Below are positions 37,207 through 46,730 of a stretch of 64,000 bases of DNA, piece after piece; the stretch's first letter is position 1, and every line of letters starts with the position of its first letter. The DNA lies in contig JAGFIQ010000050.1 in the NCBI GenBank assembly GCA_024103495.1, forward strand, positions 1 through 64,000. Reading direction: 5' to 3'. Both the position numbers and the translations under genes were made by a program. The stretch comes from Aridibacter famidurans. GTDB lineage: Bacteria > Acidobacteriota > Blastocatellia > Pyrinomonadales > Pyrinomonadaceae. The notes below the pieces were generated by a model. The model was not told the DNA's origin. It ran no database searches and saw only the letters and a program-made list of their open reading frames with translations.

Positions 37207-39363
37207 ATGAAGAAATTCTGTCTTTTTCTCGCAGCACTTTCGCTTTTTGCCAACACAGTATTAGCTTCCGAACCTTCGATTTGGACGACCAACTCGAAAG
37301 AGGACGTCCTAAAGGGCGAAGCGTACAACGTATCGATCTCGAACGAAGGCACGTTAAGCCGATCGCCCGGGTTTGAAGAGCTTGCCGACACAGGCCAACC
37401 GTACATATGGTCCACGGCGATCGACGCTTCCGGGAATGTTTATCTGGGCACGGGTTCGGACGGAAGGGTCTTCCGCGTCACCCAGTCCGGTTCCTCGTCG
37501 CAAATCGCGGACTTCGACGAACTGAACGTATCAGCTCTCGCCGTAGGGCGCGACGGAGCCGTTTACGCAGGAACATCTCCCGACGGAAAGGTCTACCGCA
37601 TTCCATCCGGTGGCGCGCCGACCGTTTATTTCGATCCGGGCGAAAAATACATATGGTCGCTCGCGGTCGCATCCGACGGAGCTTTGATCGTGGGATCGGG
37701 CGAGAACGGAAGGATCTTCCGCGTGACCTCGGCTGGTGCCGCCGCTCAAAGCGCGCTTATGTTCGATTCGAGCGAGACGCACATCATCTCGCTGACTGCC
37801 GATGCGAACGGAAACATCTATGCCGGCACAGATCCCGGCGGCTTCGTTCTTCGTTTCGGCCCGGACAGAAAGGCTTTCGCGCTTCTGGACTCGCCTCTCA
37901 GGGAGATCCACGAGTTGGTGACCGGCATTGACGGATCGCTTTACGCGCTCGCGCTCGGGGATTCGGTATCCACTTCGAGCAGTTCGCCTGATCCCGAGAA
38001 GACCGCAACGAAGAGCGTCACCGCTGCGAAGCCTAAGAACGCCGCGCCCGCACCTCCCGCTCCGCAGAAAAGCAAGTACGATCTGGCCGGCGCGAAGTCA
38101 GCGGTCTACAGGCTGCTTCCTTCAGGACAGGCCGATATCATCTGGCGATCAGATTCGGTGAGCGCGTTCGCGCTGTACGCCCACCAGACCGGCAGGGGAG
38201 TGATGATCGGCACATCCGACAAGGGGCGGATCTACAGTGTGCGCAACGAAGGCAACGAATCGCTCGCACTTCAGACCGGCGAAGGCCAGGTCTCGGCGAT
38301 CCACGTCTTCGGCGACAGGCTGTTCGCTGCGACGAGCAGCCAGGGCAAGCTATTCAGGATCGGCGGCGAAACGAACGCCGAATCGCGCTATGAATCTCCC
38401 GTTCTGAATGCTTCCGGAAACGCCTCGTGGGGAAGGATCTGGTGGCGCGGGACCGGCGGCGTGCAGATCCAGACTCGAAGCGGAAACACCGAATCGCCCG
38501 ACGAAACCTGGAGCGACTGGAGCAGGGCCTACGCAAGCGCGGCAGGCGAACCGGTCACGAGTCCCGGAGCCGCCTATCTTCAGTGGCGCGCGGTCTTCCC
38601 TTCGGGGTCCGGCGATGCGAGCCTTTCCGAGGTACACGTCTCGTACCTTCCTTCGAACATCGCGCCCGAGGTGCTCTCGATCGAGGTCCTTCCTCCCAAC
38701 GTGGGGCTGGCTCCCAATCCGAAGGTCCCGATCGATCCGAACATCGAAACCTCGGGAATGGACCCTGCCGATTTCGGCATCATCGTCCCGCCGCAGGCTC
38801 CCAGAAAACTCTATCAGCGCGGAGCGCAGTCGATTACCTGGACTGCGGAGGACCGTAACGACGACGATCTTGTCTATTCGGTTTATTTCAAGGAGGTCCG
38901 CGACGAAGACTTCAAGTTGCTTGAGCGCAACCTCACCGAGAATTTCTACACCGTCGACGGCCTCGCGTTTGCAGACGGCCGTTACATATTCCGAGTCGTC
39001 GCGAGCGATCTGCCTTCGAACCCGTCCGCACGGGCGCTGACCGGAGAGATAACGAGCCTTCCCTTCAACATCGACAACACGGCTCCGACGGTTTCGGTAT
39101 CGGGCACACCAAACGTGAACGGAAACACTGTCACGGTCCGTTTCGCCGCATCCGAAAGCTCGAGTTACATATCGCGAGCCGAGTTCAGCGTAAACGGCGG
39201 TCCCTGGAAGGCGGTCTACGCCGACGACGGAATTCCCGATAGCCGTTCTGAAACGTTCACGGTTCAGACGGAGATCGTCGGCAGCGGCGAGTTCGCGATA
39301 GCCCTTAGAGTTTTCGACGCTGTCGGCAATTCGGGAGCGGCTCGCGCGCTTGTCCGCAAGTGA
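37207..39363 (+). CDS. Secreted beta-propeller protein
   Basis: The 718-aa product has a signal peptide (1-20, ending VLAS). Residues ~60-390 hold about seven blade-like repeats, each with G-T/S-x-x-x-G-x-V/I-x-R (GTGSDGRVFRV, GTSPDGKVYRI, GSGENGRIFRV, GTDPGGFVLRF, GTSDKGRIYSV, ATSSQGKLFRI). That is the count expected of a seven-bladed propeller. A long Pro/Ala/Lys insert (~255-290) interrupts it. The last 300 residues are beta-sandwich-like. An extracellular binding role is likely. The ligand is unknown. Confidence 0.7.
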   Translation: MKKFCLFLAALSLFANTVLASEPSIWTTNSKEDVLKGEAYNVSISNEGTLSRSPGFEELADTGQPYIWSTAIDASGNVYLGTGSDGRVFRVTQSGSSSQIADFDELNVSALAVGRDGAVYAGTSPDGKVYRIPSGGAPTVYFDPGEKYIWSLAVASDGALIVGSGENGRIFRVTSAGAAAQSALMFDSSETHIISLTADANGNIYAGTDPGGFVLRFGPDRKAFALLDSPLREIHELVTGIDGSLYALALGDSVSTSSSSPDPEKTATKSVTAAKPKNAAPAPPAPQKSKYDLAGAKSAVYRLLPSGQADIIWRSDSVSAFALYAHQTGRGVMIGTSDKGRIYSVRNEGNESLALQTGEGQVSAIHVFGDRLFAATSSQGKLFRIGGETNAESRYESPVLNASGNASWGRIWWRGTGGVQIQTRSGNTESPDETWSDWSRAYASAAGEPVTSPGAAYLQWRAVFPSGSGDASLSEVHVSYLPSNIAPEVLSIEVLPPNVGLAPNPKVPIDPNIETSGMDPADFGIIVPPQAPRKLYQRGAQSITWTAEDRNDDDLVYSVYFKEVRDEDFKLLERNLTENFYTVDGLAFADGRYIFRVVASDLPSNPSARALTGEITSLPFNIDNTAPTVSVSGTPNVNGNTVTVRFAASESSSYISRAEFSVNGGPWKAVYADDGIPDSRSETFTVQTEIVGSGEFAIALRVFDAVGNSGAARALVRK

Positions 39364-39378
39364 ACTTGAGTTAAGGCG

Positions 39379-40212
39379 ATGTCGATAAGCAGCGACAGCG
39401 TGGCAGTCATCACGGGCGCCGCTTCCGGAATAGGAAGGGCGCTCGCCGTACGCTTCGCCGAAGAGCGGGTGCGGGCAGTCGTGGTTGCGGATGTTGATCT
39501 GAAAGGCCTTGAAGACACGGAGGAACTTGTAAAACAGTTGGGAACAGACTGCCTCTCGGTCGAAACGGACGTTTCCGATCTCGGTTCGGTCGAATCCCTT
39601 GCTTCAGCCGTCAAAGCGAGCTTCGGAACCGCCTCTCACCTGGTCAACAACGCGGGCGTGGCGATGGTCGGAAGGACGCACGAAGTCTCGTTCGAGGATA
39701 TGGAATGGCTGATCGGGATCAACTTCTGGGGTACAGTCTATGGAACGAAGGTCTTTCTGCCTGTCTTTCAGCGGCAGGAGTACGGCCATATCGTCAATAT
39801 TTCAAGCGTATTCGGCCTGATGGCGCCTCCCGGACAAGCGACCTACTGCGCAAGCAAGTTCGCGGTCCGCGGATTCACGGAGAGCCTGCGGCACGAACTT
39901 GAAGGCACGGACATACACGTCTCGTGCGTCCACCCCGGAGGGATCAGGACGGACATCGTTCGGAAGGCGCGACAGGGAGCCGACGCTCCGGACGAGGACA
40001 AGAGGATCGCTCCCGTGATCTTCGACAAGGTCGCACGAACGCCTCCCGAGGTCGCGGCCGACGTCATCGTGAAAGGGATCAAGGAAAAAAATCCGCGGAT
40101 CCTGATCGGCAGCGACGCGTTGAAGATCAGCGCCATTCAGAGGGCGTTCCCGACGCGTTACTTCAAGATAATGGACTGGATCTCGGGCGGAATGCTCTCG
40201 AAGTTCCGCTGA
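39379..40212 (+). CDS. Classical short-chain dehydrogenase/reductase
   Basis: The 277-aa product has TGAASGIG (12-19), NNAGVA and the catalytic pair: Ser in NISSVFG and YCASK. Substrate and cofactor preference are not visible. The second residues of the fold (ADVDLKG) suggest NAD(H) more than NADP(H). It begins 15 nt after the propeller gene and may be co-transcribed. Unlike the SDR at 24141 it keeps its active site. Confidence 0.88.
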   Translation: MSISSDSVAVITGAASGIGRALAVRFAEERVRAVVVADVDLKGLEDTEELVKQLGTDCLSVETDVSDLGSVESLASAVKASFGTASHLVNNAGVAMVGRTHEVSFEDMEWLIGINFWGTVYGTKVFLPVFQRQEYGHIVNISSVFGLMAPPGQATYCASKFAVRGFTESLRHELEGTDIHVSCVHPGGIRTDIVRKARQGADAPDEDKRIAPVIFDKVARTPPEVAADVIVKGIKEKNPRILIGSDALKISAIQRAFPTRYFKIMDWISGGMLSKFR

Positions 40213-41484
40213 TCACTGGCGAACCCATTCCGAGTCGCCTCCGGAGCCGCTCCATTTTAGGCCCTTAACCTTTCCGTCCTCGCCGCGTTCGAAACTGATC
40301 TCCGCATAGCTCCAGAAGCTGTAGAACCTGTCCTTACCGAGCGGTAGAAGTTTGTAGGCGCCGGCGTACAGAACATCGTTCTTCGCCAGAATCTCGAACC
40401 CGCTGTTTCCGAGCTTGTATCTGCCTGTGTAATCGGAGAGGTCGTTCTTGACCTTCCTGTCGACCGCCGGCTTTGGGACCGGCGTACGTTCAACCTGCTT
40501 TCCAGTGATCAGATCGGGCAGGGCCCGAATGATCACGTCGTTTGCGCCGGATCCCAGGTTCGACAAAAGCGCGTAGCCGAAGCCCCGGTTCGTGTCGATC
40601 CTCACGTTCGCCCTCCAGCCGCTGGTGCTGCCGTTGCTGGCGAACACGCCATTGCGAACGAAGTTAGCCGATACGATCTCGCCGAACTTGCCGTCCGTCA
40701 TCGTCTTCCCGAACGTGTATACGTCCCGGGCGGTCGCCATCACCGAGCCCGCTCCGGCGAGAAAGCTGTAGTCCATCAAGGGAGTCGTCGTCCAGTGCTC
40801 GCCTTCGAGGAGGTAGTCCTCGGCCCGCCGCTCGATGACCGCGCCAGTTTGGAAGTCCATCGAGTCCTTCAATCCGGCGGGGCTGAACACGTGCTCCTCG
40901 AGTAACTCCGGGAAACGCTTTCCAAGCGCGATCTCCAGGACTCTCGCAAGAACGGCGTACCCTGTCGAGCTGTAGAGATTACCCGTTCCCGGATCGAACT
41001 CCAGTTTCGCCTTTTTCGCCCTCTCCACCATTATCGCCGGCGAGGAAGGCTCGGTCTCTTCCGAAGGCGAGGTGACCCTGTGCGGGATTCCCGACGTGTG
41101 CCTCGAAAGCATCTCGATCGTGATCTCGTCACCCCTCGGAAAATCAGGCACGTACTTCGAGAGCTTGTCGTCGAGCCTGATCTTTCCGGCCTCGATCGCC
41201 CGGATAAGCACCACGGCGGTCATAGGTTTTGTGATCGACGCGATCAGGAACTTCGTGTTCAAAGCGTTAGGAACCGTGTGCTCGGCACTGGCGAGACCGT
41301 ACGCTTTCTCGAAGATCACATTGCCGTCTTTCGCCGCGACCACCACCCCTGAAAAATGGCCTTCCTTTGCGTAAGTCGAGATGAAGTCGTCGATCGCCTT
41401 CTCCGGACCCGGCTGTGCCCGAATCGGTGCCGCGGACGCCGCCAGAACGAGCAAAATAATGAACATGCGCAGGGATGACCGCAT
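40213..41484 (-). CDS. Serine beta-lactamase-family hydrolase
   Basis: The 423-aa product has a signal peptide (1-23, ending IRAQ). The class C-like motif S-x-x-K is SITK at 83-86. The second motif, usually YSN, is YSS at 171-173. The C-terminal ~90 residues form the additional beta domain seen in many such proteins. It probably acts on peptides or esters in the periplasm, not antibiotics. The gene ends exactly where the convergent SDR ends. Confidence 0.85.
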   Translation of the reverse strand: MRSSLRMFIILLVLAASAAPIRAQPGPEKAIDDFISTYAKEGHFSGVVVAAKDGNVIFEKAYGLASAEHTVPNALNTKFLIASITKPMTAVVLIRAIEAGKIRLDDKLSKYVPDFPRGDEITIEMLSRHTSGIPHRVTSPSEETEPSSPAIMVERAKKAKLEFDPGTGNLYSSTGYAVLARVLEIALGKRFPELLEEHVFSPAGLKDSMDFQTGAVIERRAEDYLLEGEHWTTTPLMDYSFLAGAGSVMATARDVYTFGKTMTDGKFGEIVSANFVRNGVFASNGSTSGWRANVRIDTNRGFGYALLSNLGSGANDVIIRALPDLITGKQVERTPVPKPAVDRKVKNDLSDYTGRYKLGNSGFEILAKNDVLYAGAYKLLPLGKDRFYSFWSYAEISFERGEDGKVKGLKWSGSGGDSEWVRQ

Positions 41485-41500
41485 AGACTCTTCCTCCTTC

Positions 41501-41520
41501 CGGCACCGAGAACGGTGCCG
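41501..41520 (-). promoter_or_regulatory. Hairpin directly ahead of the serine hydrolase ribosome-binding site
   Basis: CGGCACC-gagaac-GGTGCCG is a perfect 7-bp stem. On the minus strand it ends one base before GAAGGAGGAAGAG, which is followed by the ATG at 41484. Such a hairpin in the 5' leader could protect the message or shield translation. Confidence 0.5.
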
Positions 41521-41527
41521 CTAACTG

Positions 41528-41551
41528 AAAAACCGCCTCGAAATGAGGCGG
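41528..41551 (-). terminator. Terminator of the zinc-ribbon/rlmB operon
   Basis: On the minus strand CCGCCTC (41545-41551 complement) and GAGGCGG (41533-41539 complement) form a 7-bp stem with a 5-nt loop, followed by TTTTT. Confidence 0.8.
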
Positions 41552-41619
41552 CAGTGAATTTTTCTGAAACTACAAACTCTTGATTCGTCGATACGGCTGA
41601 ACAGTTGCAGCGGCCGACT

Positions 41620-42252
41620 TCAGTCTCTTCGGTCGAGATCGGGAAGCGTCATCGTTTCGCCCTCGCTGTCCATCTTCAGGTGCTTGGTCGTGCCTTCGAC
41701 CACGCTCGGAGGCACGAGGTCACCAGTGTCGTACTTTCCGGATTGTCCCGCCGGAACAAATTCCGTTTTGGCTTCGCCAAGTTCCCTCTGAGCGGGCTTC
41801 GAAGCCACCGAATTCGTGCGAACCCGGCCTCCGGCAAACAGTTTTCGCTCCAGACGCTTTGCCTTGGAGATACTGCCGACGCCGCCTGCCAGCAGTGCGA
41901 ATCCCGGAAACAGCATCGCCCACCACCAGGTATGGCCTCCGGCGACCCCCGTAAAGTAAAGCACGGCGGAAATGATCAGAAAACCAACGCCCAGGACCGC
42001 GTTTTTTATTCCTGCTGCGAAAAGGTCGTCGGGTTTGTTCGAATTCTCGGGCGCGCACGAGCCGCTCCACGAGCCCGACGAGGAATCATCGACCCCCGCG
42101 TTGATCTCGTCGCCGTAACCAACGCCCATAAGGTCGAGGCCTGTGTGGGTCTCGCTGCCGATCGCCCTGGAAACTACGGCCAGATCCGTTCCGCATTTTC
42201 TGCAGAATTTCCCTTCTTCCGGGTTCTCGGTTCCGCACTTTGGACAAAACAT
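41620..42252 (-). CDS. Zinc-ribbon membrane protein
   Basis: The 210-aa product begins with a zinc ribbon, CPKCGTENPEEGKFCRKCG (3-21). After a Ser/Gly-rich linker come two membrane segments (~83-127, including FLIISAVLYFTGVAGG and WWWAMLFPGFALLAGG), and the rest is a polar tail. This design is common in Acidobacteriota. It is the last gene of a zinc-ribbon/rlmB run, 21 nt after rlmB. The role is unknown. Confidence 0.65.
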   Translation of the reverse strand: MFCPKCGTENPEEGKFCRKCGTDLAVVSRAIGSETHTGLDLMGVGYGDEINAGVDDSSSGSWSGSCAPENSNKPDDLFAAGIKNAVLGVGFLIISAVLYFTGVAGGHTWWWAMLFPGFALLAGGVGSISKAKRLERKLFAGGRVRTNSVASKPAQRELGEAKTEFVPAGQSGKYDTGDLVPPSVVEGTTKHLKMDSEGETMTLPDLDRRD

Positions 42253-42273
42253 CTATTTATCCTCTTCAAAATT

Positions 42274-43053
42274 CTAGCCCGACGCTTCTCTCTGGCGCAT
42301 TGCCTCGAAAAGCAAAACACCCGCAGCGACCGATACGTTCAGCGAGTCTATTCTTCCATACAAGGGGATTTTTACCAAAACATCGCACTTCTCGCGGGTC
42401 AGTTTGTGGATGCCCGATCCCTCGCTTCCTAGCACGATCGCCCACTTCCCTTTCCAGTCGTGATCCGAGTGGATCAACGACGCTTCGCCGGCCGCCCCCG
42501 CGATCCAGAATCCCGCCTCTTTAAGTTCGTCTATCAGCCTGTTTACGTTCGTGACCCTCGCAACGTTCACAAATCCGACGGCGCCGGCCGATGCTTTCGC
42601 GACCGTGTCAGTGAGACCCGCCGCGCGTCGCTCGGGAACAAAGACGGCATCTACGCCCGCGCATTCTGCGGACCGTATGATCGCCCCCAGGTTATGCGGA
42701 TCCTCGATCCCGTCGAGCACAAGACAAAGCGACGCGGTCTTTCCGGCGAGCTTCCCGATCAGATCGTCGGCATCCGCGTAACCCGCGGAAGCGGCATACG
42801 CGAGAACACCCTGGTGATTCGCTTCGCGGCCCACGGCGCGCTCGATCACGCTCCTCGGCACGTTGCGGCAAGGCACCCCCTGCTCTCGTGCAAGCGCTCT
42901 GATCTCGCGGATCCTCTGGTGCGGCTTGCCTTCCGCGATCAGCACCTTCTCGACCCTTCCGGATTCCGAGCGAAGCGCTTCAAGAACGGGCATCACGCCG
43001 TAAAGCGTGCCGGACGCCATTTCTTCCTGGCCGGTTTTCCTGTCTCTTGCCAT
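42274..43053 (-). CDS. rlmB: TrmH-family rRNA 2'-O-methyltransferase (RlmB-like)
   Basis: The 259-aa product has an N-terminal RNA-binding SpoU substrate-binding domain (GVMPVLEAL through AYAAS) and the knotted SPOUT domain with LDGIEDPHNLGAIIRSAECAG, VLGSEGSGI and VKIPLYGRIDSLNVSVAAGVLLFE. These three motifs are diagnostic. In Escherichia coli RlmB methylates G2251 of 23S rRNA, though the exact site is not shown here. It lies between two zinc-ribbon genes in one likely operon. Confidence 0.9.
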   Translation of the reverse strand: MARDRKTGQEEMASGTLYGVMPVLEALRSESGRVEKVLIAEGKPHQRIREIRALAREQGVPCRNVPRSVIERAVGREANHQGVLAYAASAGYADADDLIGKLAGKTASLCLVLDGIEDPHNLGAIIRSAECAGVDAVFVPERRAAGLTDTVAKASAGAVGFVNVARVTNVNRLIDELKEAGFWIAGAAGEASLIHSDHDWKGKWAIVLGSEGSGIHKLTREKCDVLVKIPLYGRIDSLNVSVAAGVLLFEAMRQREASG

Positions 43054-43062
43054 TGTGGGCTG

Positions 43063-44022
43063 TTAACTTCGGCGAAGGATATTGATCATTCGCGAGAACC
43101 TCGTGAACTGGTCTTCGTTGTCGGTGATCGCGACCTTCTTCTTGGCGTATCCGCGAAAGCTCCTCCGCTCGACGCCTTCTGACGAGGTCCTCTCAGTTTG
43201 GGGCCAGACGATCCCGAGCGCACGCCTCGAACGCCGGTACGAACCGGACCATACGGCATCCGGAAAACGCGAACGAAGCTCGTCGACAAGCAGCTTCATG
43301 TTCTCGGCAGCCGTAAACGCCTTACGCGTCCCGAGACAGGAGAAGTCGAATCCGTCCGGCCTTATCCGGAATCCCCTTCCGTCCCGAGAGCCGTAAATGT
43401 CGATCACCGTTTCGTCCTCACCCGTCTCCGAAGAATCCAGTATTGTCTCGTTCCTGCGTGACCTCTTTTGAGTCGATTCCAGGCGCTTGCGGTTAAGAAA
43501 ACCTTCGACGATCACCTCGGGAGAGAACTCGGTATCGTCCGGCCCCGGATCGTTGAATGCAAGAGGGCGCACAGACGATCCCAGAAATTCCACGCCCCGC
43601 AGACGCCTCGGAGCATGTCCCGGGTCAAGCGCGTCGTCCGCGACGGCAGCGGACTCGATCCCGACCAGGCCAAGCCGTTTGACGACGAACAACGCCTCTT
43701 CTTCCGTCGAGAGCCTTGCCACAGGGACCGGGAATCCGGCGCCGATGAGGTCTTCCGCATCTTCTTTGCCGATCCTGAGAAGGTCCTCGAGAGCGGACCC
43801 GGCGCCCGGTCCGGCGGATGTCGCGATGACGTTCCATCCCGGTTCCCAAAGTTCGATCTTCCGCAGCACCGGCCTGGCGGACATTTTCTGTTCTTCCGTC
43901 AGCTCGAGCGCGGCACCGCAGTAAAGACAGTTGAGCCTGTCGGAGGCGGAACTCCGGCCGCATTTGGGGCAGGTAACCATCGCTTCGGGGCCGAGCGGTA
44001 TTCGGTCAGAATCGGGATCCAT
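43063..44022 (-). CDS. Zinc-ribbon protein of unknown function
   Basis: The 319-aa product has a zinc ribbon, CPKCGRSSASDRLNCLYCG (18-36). The start at 44022 is provisional, and Met15 (43980) is an alternative. A domain follows with KIELWEPGWNVIATSAGPGA and two copies of a helix with RIGKEDAEDLIGAGFPVPVA. No membrane segment is seen. No family was recognised. It begins the rlmB run, 9 nt before rlmB. Confidence 0.6.
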   Translation of the reverse strand: MDPDSDRIPLGPEAMVTCPKCGRSSASDRLNCLYCGAALELTEEQKMSARPVLRKIELWEPGWNVIATSAGPGAGSALEDLLRIGKEDAEDLIGAGFPVPVARLSTEEEALFVVKRLGLVGIESAAVADDALDPGHAPRRLRGVEFLGSSVRPLAFNDPGPDDTEFSPEVIVEGFLNRKRLESTQKRSRRNETILDSSETGEDETVIDIYGSRDGRGFRIRPDGFDFSCLGTRKAFTAAENMKLLVDELRSRFPDAVWSGSYRRSRRALGIVWPQTERTSSEGVERRSFRGYAKKKVAITDNEDQFTRFSRMINILRRS

Positions 44023-44316
44023 AATCTCGTTGTTCGATCACCCCCGGGCGGCCTTGGGAAAGCTCACAAACCGCGGGCGAACAAATAATTAGCTTGACCT
44101 CAAGGTGCCAAAAGGTCACACTTAAGGATGCGAGGAGCCGACTGATACTTGACACTTTCAATTGACAGAATTTTTTTGCAATCGATTCCAGAGATGTTTT
44201 TCGCCCCCTTGGGCAAGACTTATTAAAGACAAGTTAGCAAACTCGTATCTCTTTCTGTCAGCAGTCAAACTCGGTCCGGCTTTAATTAAGATTGATTAAA
44301 GTAAGGAATCTTTGAA
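44023..44316. other. 294-nt divergent intergenic region with a TGACCT/AGGTCA palindrome
   Basis: This AT-richer segment separates the zinc-ribbon operon from the NYN gene. TGACCT (44095-44100) and AGGTCA (44113-44118) form an inverted pair with a 12-nt spacer. Two TTGACA strings (near 44153 and 44162) could serve as -35 elements, but no good -10 is placed. No gene is supported. Confidence 0.4.
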
Positions 44317-45075
44317 ATGCAGTTTGACTCGAATACCAACTCCACCTGGCAATTCGGGCACAGAGGCAGAGTAGCCGTTTTCATCGACGGAAACAACCTG
44401 TTCCACGCCGCCCGTTTTCACAATCTCGACATAGACTATAACAAGCTTCTGAGGGTCCTCCTCGGCGACGGACGTCTCTTGAGGGCGTTCTTCTACACAG
44501 GCGTGGACGCCGGCGCCGAGCGCCAGCAGGGCTTCCTGCTGTGGATGCGAAGAAACGGCTTCCGAGTCGTGCAAAAGGAGCTGAAGACCTTCTTTGACGG
44601 TACCCGCAAAGCGAATCTCGATGTCGAGATCGCGGTCGATATGCTGAGCCTCGCAGGCAGCTACGACACCGCGGTACTCGTTTCGGGCGACGAGGACTTT
44701 GTATACGCGGTCAACGCCGTCGCTTACAAGGGCTGTCGAGTCGAGGTAGCGGGCTTTCGCTCCAACACCGCCCCTCACCTGATCGACGTTGCGGACTTCT
44801 TCATCGACCTCGGGGAGATAGCCGACATGGTCAGCAAGGACTCCTCGCAGGAACAGGATTACGAGATGCCCGCTTTCGTCCCGCCGGACGAGGACAGAGA
44901 GGATCAGAGCTCCAGGGCAAGACGCAGTGGGATTCACGCGACCGATCCCGGACGGGGCGGCCGCGCGGACCGCGACATTCACAAGACCTCGAACGGCGGC
45001 GGGCACGGCCACGATAAGAAGAACGAGGGATCGGAGGACCGGTCGAATCTCGTCAGAGTGACCGACGACCGTTAG
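44317..45075 (+). CDS. NYN (LabA/PIN-like) domain protein
   Basis: The 252-aa product has the NYN nuclease fold in residues ~18-170. The acidic residues are in VAVFIDGNNLF (Asp24), DVEIAVDML and SGDEDF, which place metal-binding aspartates as in PIN-like RNases. The C-terminal ~75 residues are a charged, Gly/His-rich disordered tail. Members cut or bind RNA, and LabA members act in circadian output of cyanobacteria. It stands alone, with a terminator following. Confidence 0.85.
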   Translation: MQFDSNTNSTWQFGHRGRVAVFIDGNNLFHAARFHNLDIDYNKLLRVLLGDGRLLRAFFYTGVDAGAERQQGFLLWMRRNGFRVVQKELKTFFDGTRKANLDVEIAVDMLSLAGSYDTAVLVSGDEDFVYAVNAVAYKGCRVEVAGFRSNTAPHLIDVADFFIDLGEIADMVSKDSSQEQDYEMPAFVPPDEDREDQSSRARRSGIHATDPGRGGRADRDIHKTSNGGGHGHDKKNEGSEDRSNLVRVTDDR

Positions 45076-45097
45076 AGAGTGTCAAAATGAAACAGGG

Positions 45098-45129
45098 GCC
45101 GGCGGGCATCTCGCCGGCTTTTCTTTTTT
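45098..45129 (+). terminator. Intrinsic terminator after the NYN gene
   Basis: GCCGGCG (45098-45104) pairs with CGCCGGC (45112-45118) across a 7-nt loop and is followed by ttttcttttttt. Confidence 0.9.
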
Positions 45130-45222
45130 GGCCGGGAGGCATCGGCGGGGACAAGGTTGTGAGACGCTCTGGAAGCACTCAGTCCTATAGCGTTTAATCT
45201 GTTCCCGCACATCAGTTTAGTA

Positions 45223-45252
45223 TTGACGGCTTAAAGTAGGTTCTGATAGTAT
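45223..45252 (+). promoter_or_regulatory. Promoter candidate upstream of the RDD gene
   Basis: TTGACG (45223-45228) and TAGTAT (45247-45252) are spaced 18 nt apart. The start would be near 45259, giving a leader of about 210 nt before the ATG at 45467. The rest of 45130-45466 contains no gene I can support. Confidence 0.5.
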
Positions 45253-45466
45253 TCCCTCAGTCTTTGTCATTTCAGCGGATCTCACAGTCCGTTCACAGAT
45301 CATTAGTACAACTTTTCGCCGGCCTTGCTCGGGACCGGCGGGTCAACCGGAAAGGCATGCCGTTGTTTCGACGAGCATCCGAAAGCCTCTATATTGCCGC
45401 AGACCGCGGCCCGGCCCCTGCTTCTAAAGCCTTCTAATACCGATCAACGAAAGAGGAAACTCGTTA

Positions 45467-46666
45467 ATGCAGAAAGCAAATCACTTCAAGTTGAAGCCTG
45501 CCGCCAAACCCCTTAGCGAAAGACCCGAAAGGAAATCGACCGCGACGGAACAGATCGGATCAAAAATGACGAGCCCGACCCTTGTCGAGTTCAGGAACCA
45601 GAATGCACAGCTCCCGGAATGGCGGCTTCAGCTGCAGAATGCCGTTCAGAAGAGGATGAAGAACTCCGGAAACGCTGAAGGGTCGTCCCCTACACCCGCG
45701 GACGCGTCCCATTCCGGGGATCCGAACCAACACGATGCCGCTGATGCCCCGCCGGCAATCGAGAACCGCTACCTGAGCAACGCCCTCAAGAGGATAGAGA
45801 GTTCGCGCAGCCGGTACCTGGTCGCCGAAACTCCGAAGGCTCCGAAAAGGACCGCCGAAGCGCCGAAGAAGGAATTCCCGTTCACCATCGCTGCCCGGAC
45901 GGATGATCTTCCCCTCAAGAAGAAAGAAACCGAAGCCGAGGCCGAGGCGCCGAAACCCCAGCTTGTTAAGCAAAAGAGATCGATCCCGATAAAAGATCTC
46001 TACGACACGAGCGAGCTCGACCCGCAGTTCCCGCCTGCGAAGCTCACTTCCAGTCTTGCCGCCGCACCGGCGGTCGCCGAAAAGGAGCCCGAAGTTGAAA
46101 GATCCGCGCCCGAGTTCAAGGCAGACGTTCCGGCGGTCAGGCCTTCCGAACCCGAAGCTCCGGCGCCTGCTGCTGAGCAACCCGAGACGAAGTCCGAAGT
46201 GGTTGAAGAGGCTGTCGAGGAAGTTGTCACTGAAGAAGGGGCGATCGAGGAATACGACGATTACGCGTCGCTGAGCCTTAGGTTCAATGCCGGGATCTTC
46301 GATTTCCTGATCGGCTCTTTTTTAAGCTTCGTTCTTCTGCTTCCGTTCGTCATTGCCGGCGGCAGCTGGTTCACACTGACCGGGCTCGCCGCCTTCACCG
46401 CTACCTGCGCCATCGTGATGTTTGTCTATCTGACGGCAAGCGTCGGCTTCGCCGGCAAATCGTTCGGGATGCACATCTTCTCGCTCGAGATGATCGACAT
46501 AGGAGGCGAGAACTACCCGAGCTTCCATCAGTCTGCGGTCAGCGCCGCGGTCTATCTGGTCTCAGTCGCTTGCCTCGGCGTTGGATTCGCAACCGCCCTG
46601 TTCGACCGAGACCGCCGCGCTGCGCACGATCTTCTCTCCGGAACCCTGGTCGTCCGGGAACTCTGA
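45467..46666 (+). CDS. RDD-domain membrane protein with a long soluble N-terminal region
   Basis: The 399-aa product follows an AAAGAGGAAAC ribosome-binding site. Residues 1-265 are polar, Pro/Glu/Lys-rich and probably disordered. Residues ~266-399 form an RDD domain (SLRFNAGIFDFLIGSFLSF, then two membrane helices, GKSFGMHIFSLEMID and FDRDRRAAHDLLSGT). Some RDD proteins have been linked to Na+/H+ or other ion transport, but the function here is open. The rqcH gene follows 64 nt later. Confidence 0.8.
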   Translation: MQKANHFKLKPAAKPLSERPERKSTATEQIGSKMTSPTLVEFRNQNAQLPEWRLQLQNAVQKRMKNSGNAEGSSPTPADASHSGDPNQHDAADAPPAIENRYLSNALKRIESSRSRYLVAETPKAPKRTAEAPKKEFPFTIAARTDDLPLKKKETEAEAEAPKPQLVKQKRSIPIKDLYDTSELDPQFPPAKLTSSLAAAPAVAEKEPEVERSAPEFKADVPAVRPSEPEAPAPAAEQPETKSEVVEEAVEEVVTEEGAIEEYDDYASLSLRFNAGIFDFLIGSFLSFVLLLPFVIAGGSWFTLTGLAAFTATCAIVMFVYLTASVGFAGKSFGMHIFSLEMIDIGGENYPSFHQSAVSAAVYLVSVACLGVGFATALFDRDRRAAHDLLSGTLVVREL

Positions 46667-46730
46667 TCTCTCTTCCTCTATAATGGTCTGTCCGAGATGC
46701 CGGTCGAGCGTCGATCGGCATTTTCTTTCC

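Noticed and set aside
35919..37415. 498-aa minus-strand frame
   Set aside because: It is antisense to ndh and the start of the propeller gene and has no recognisable domain.
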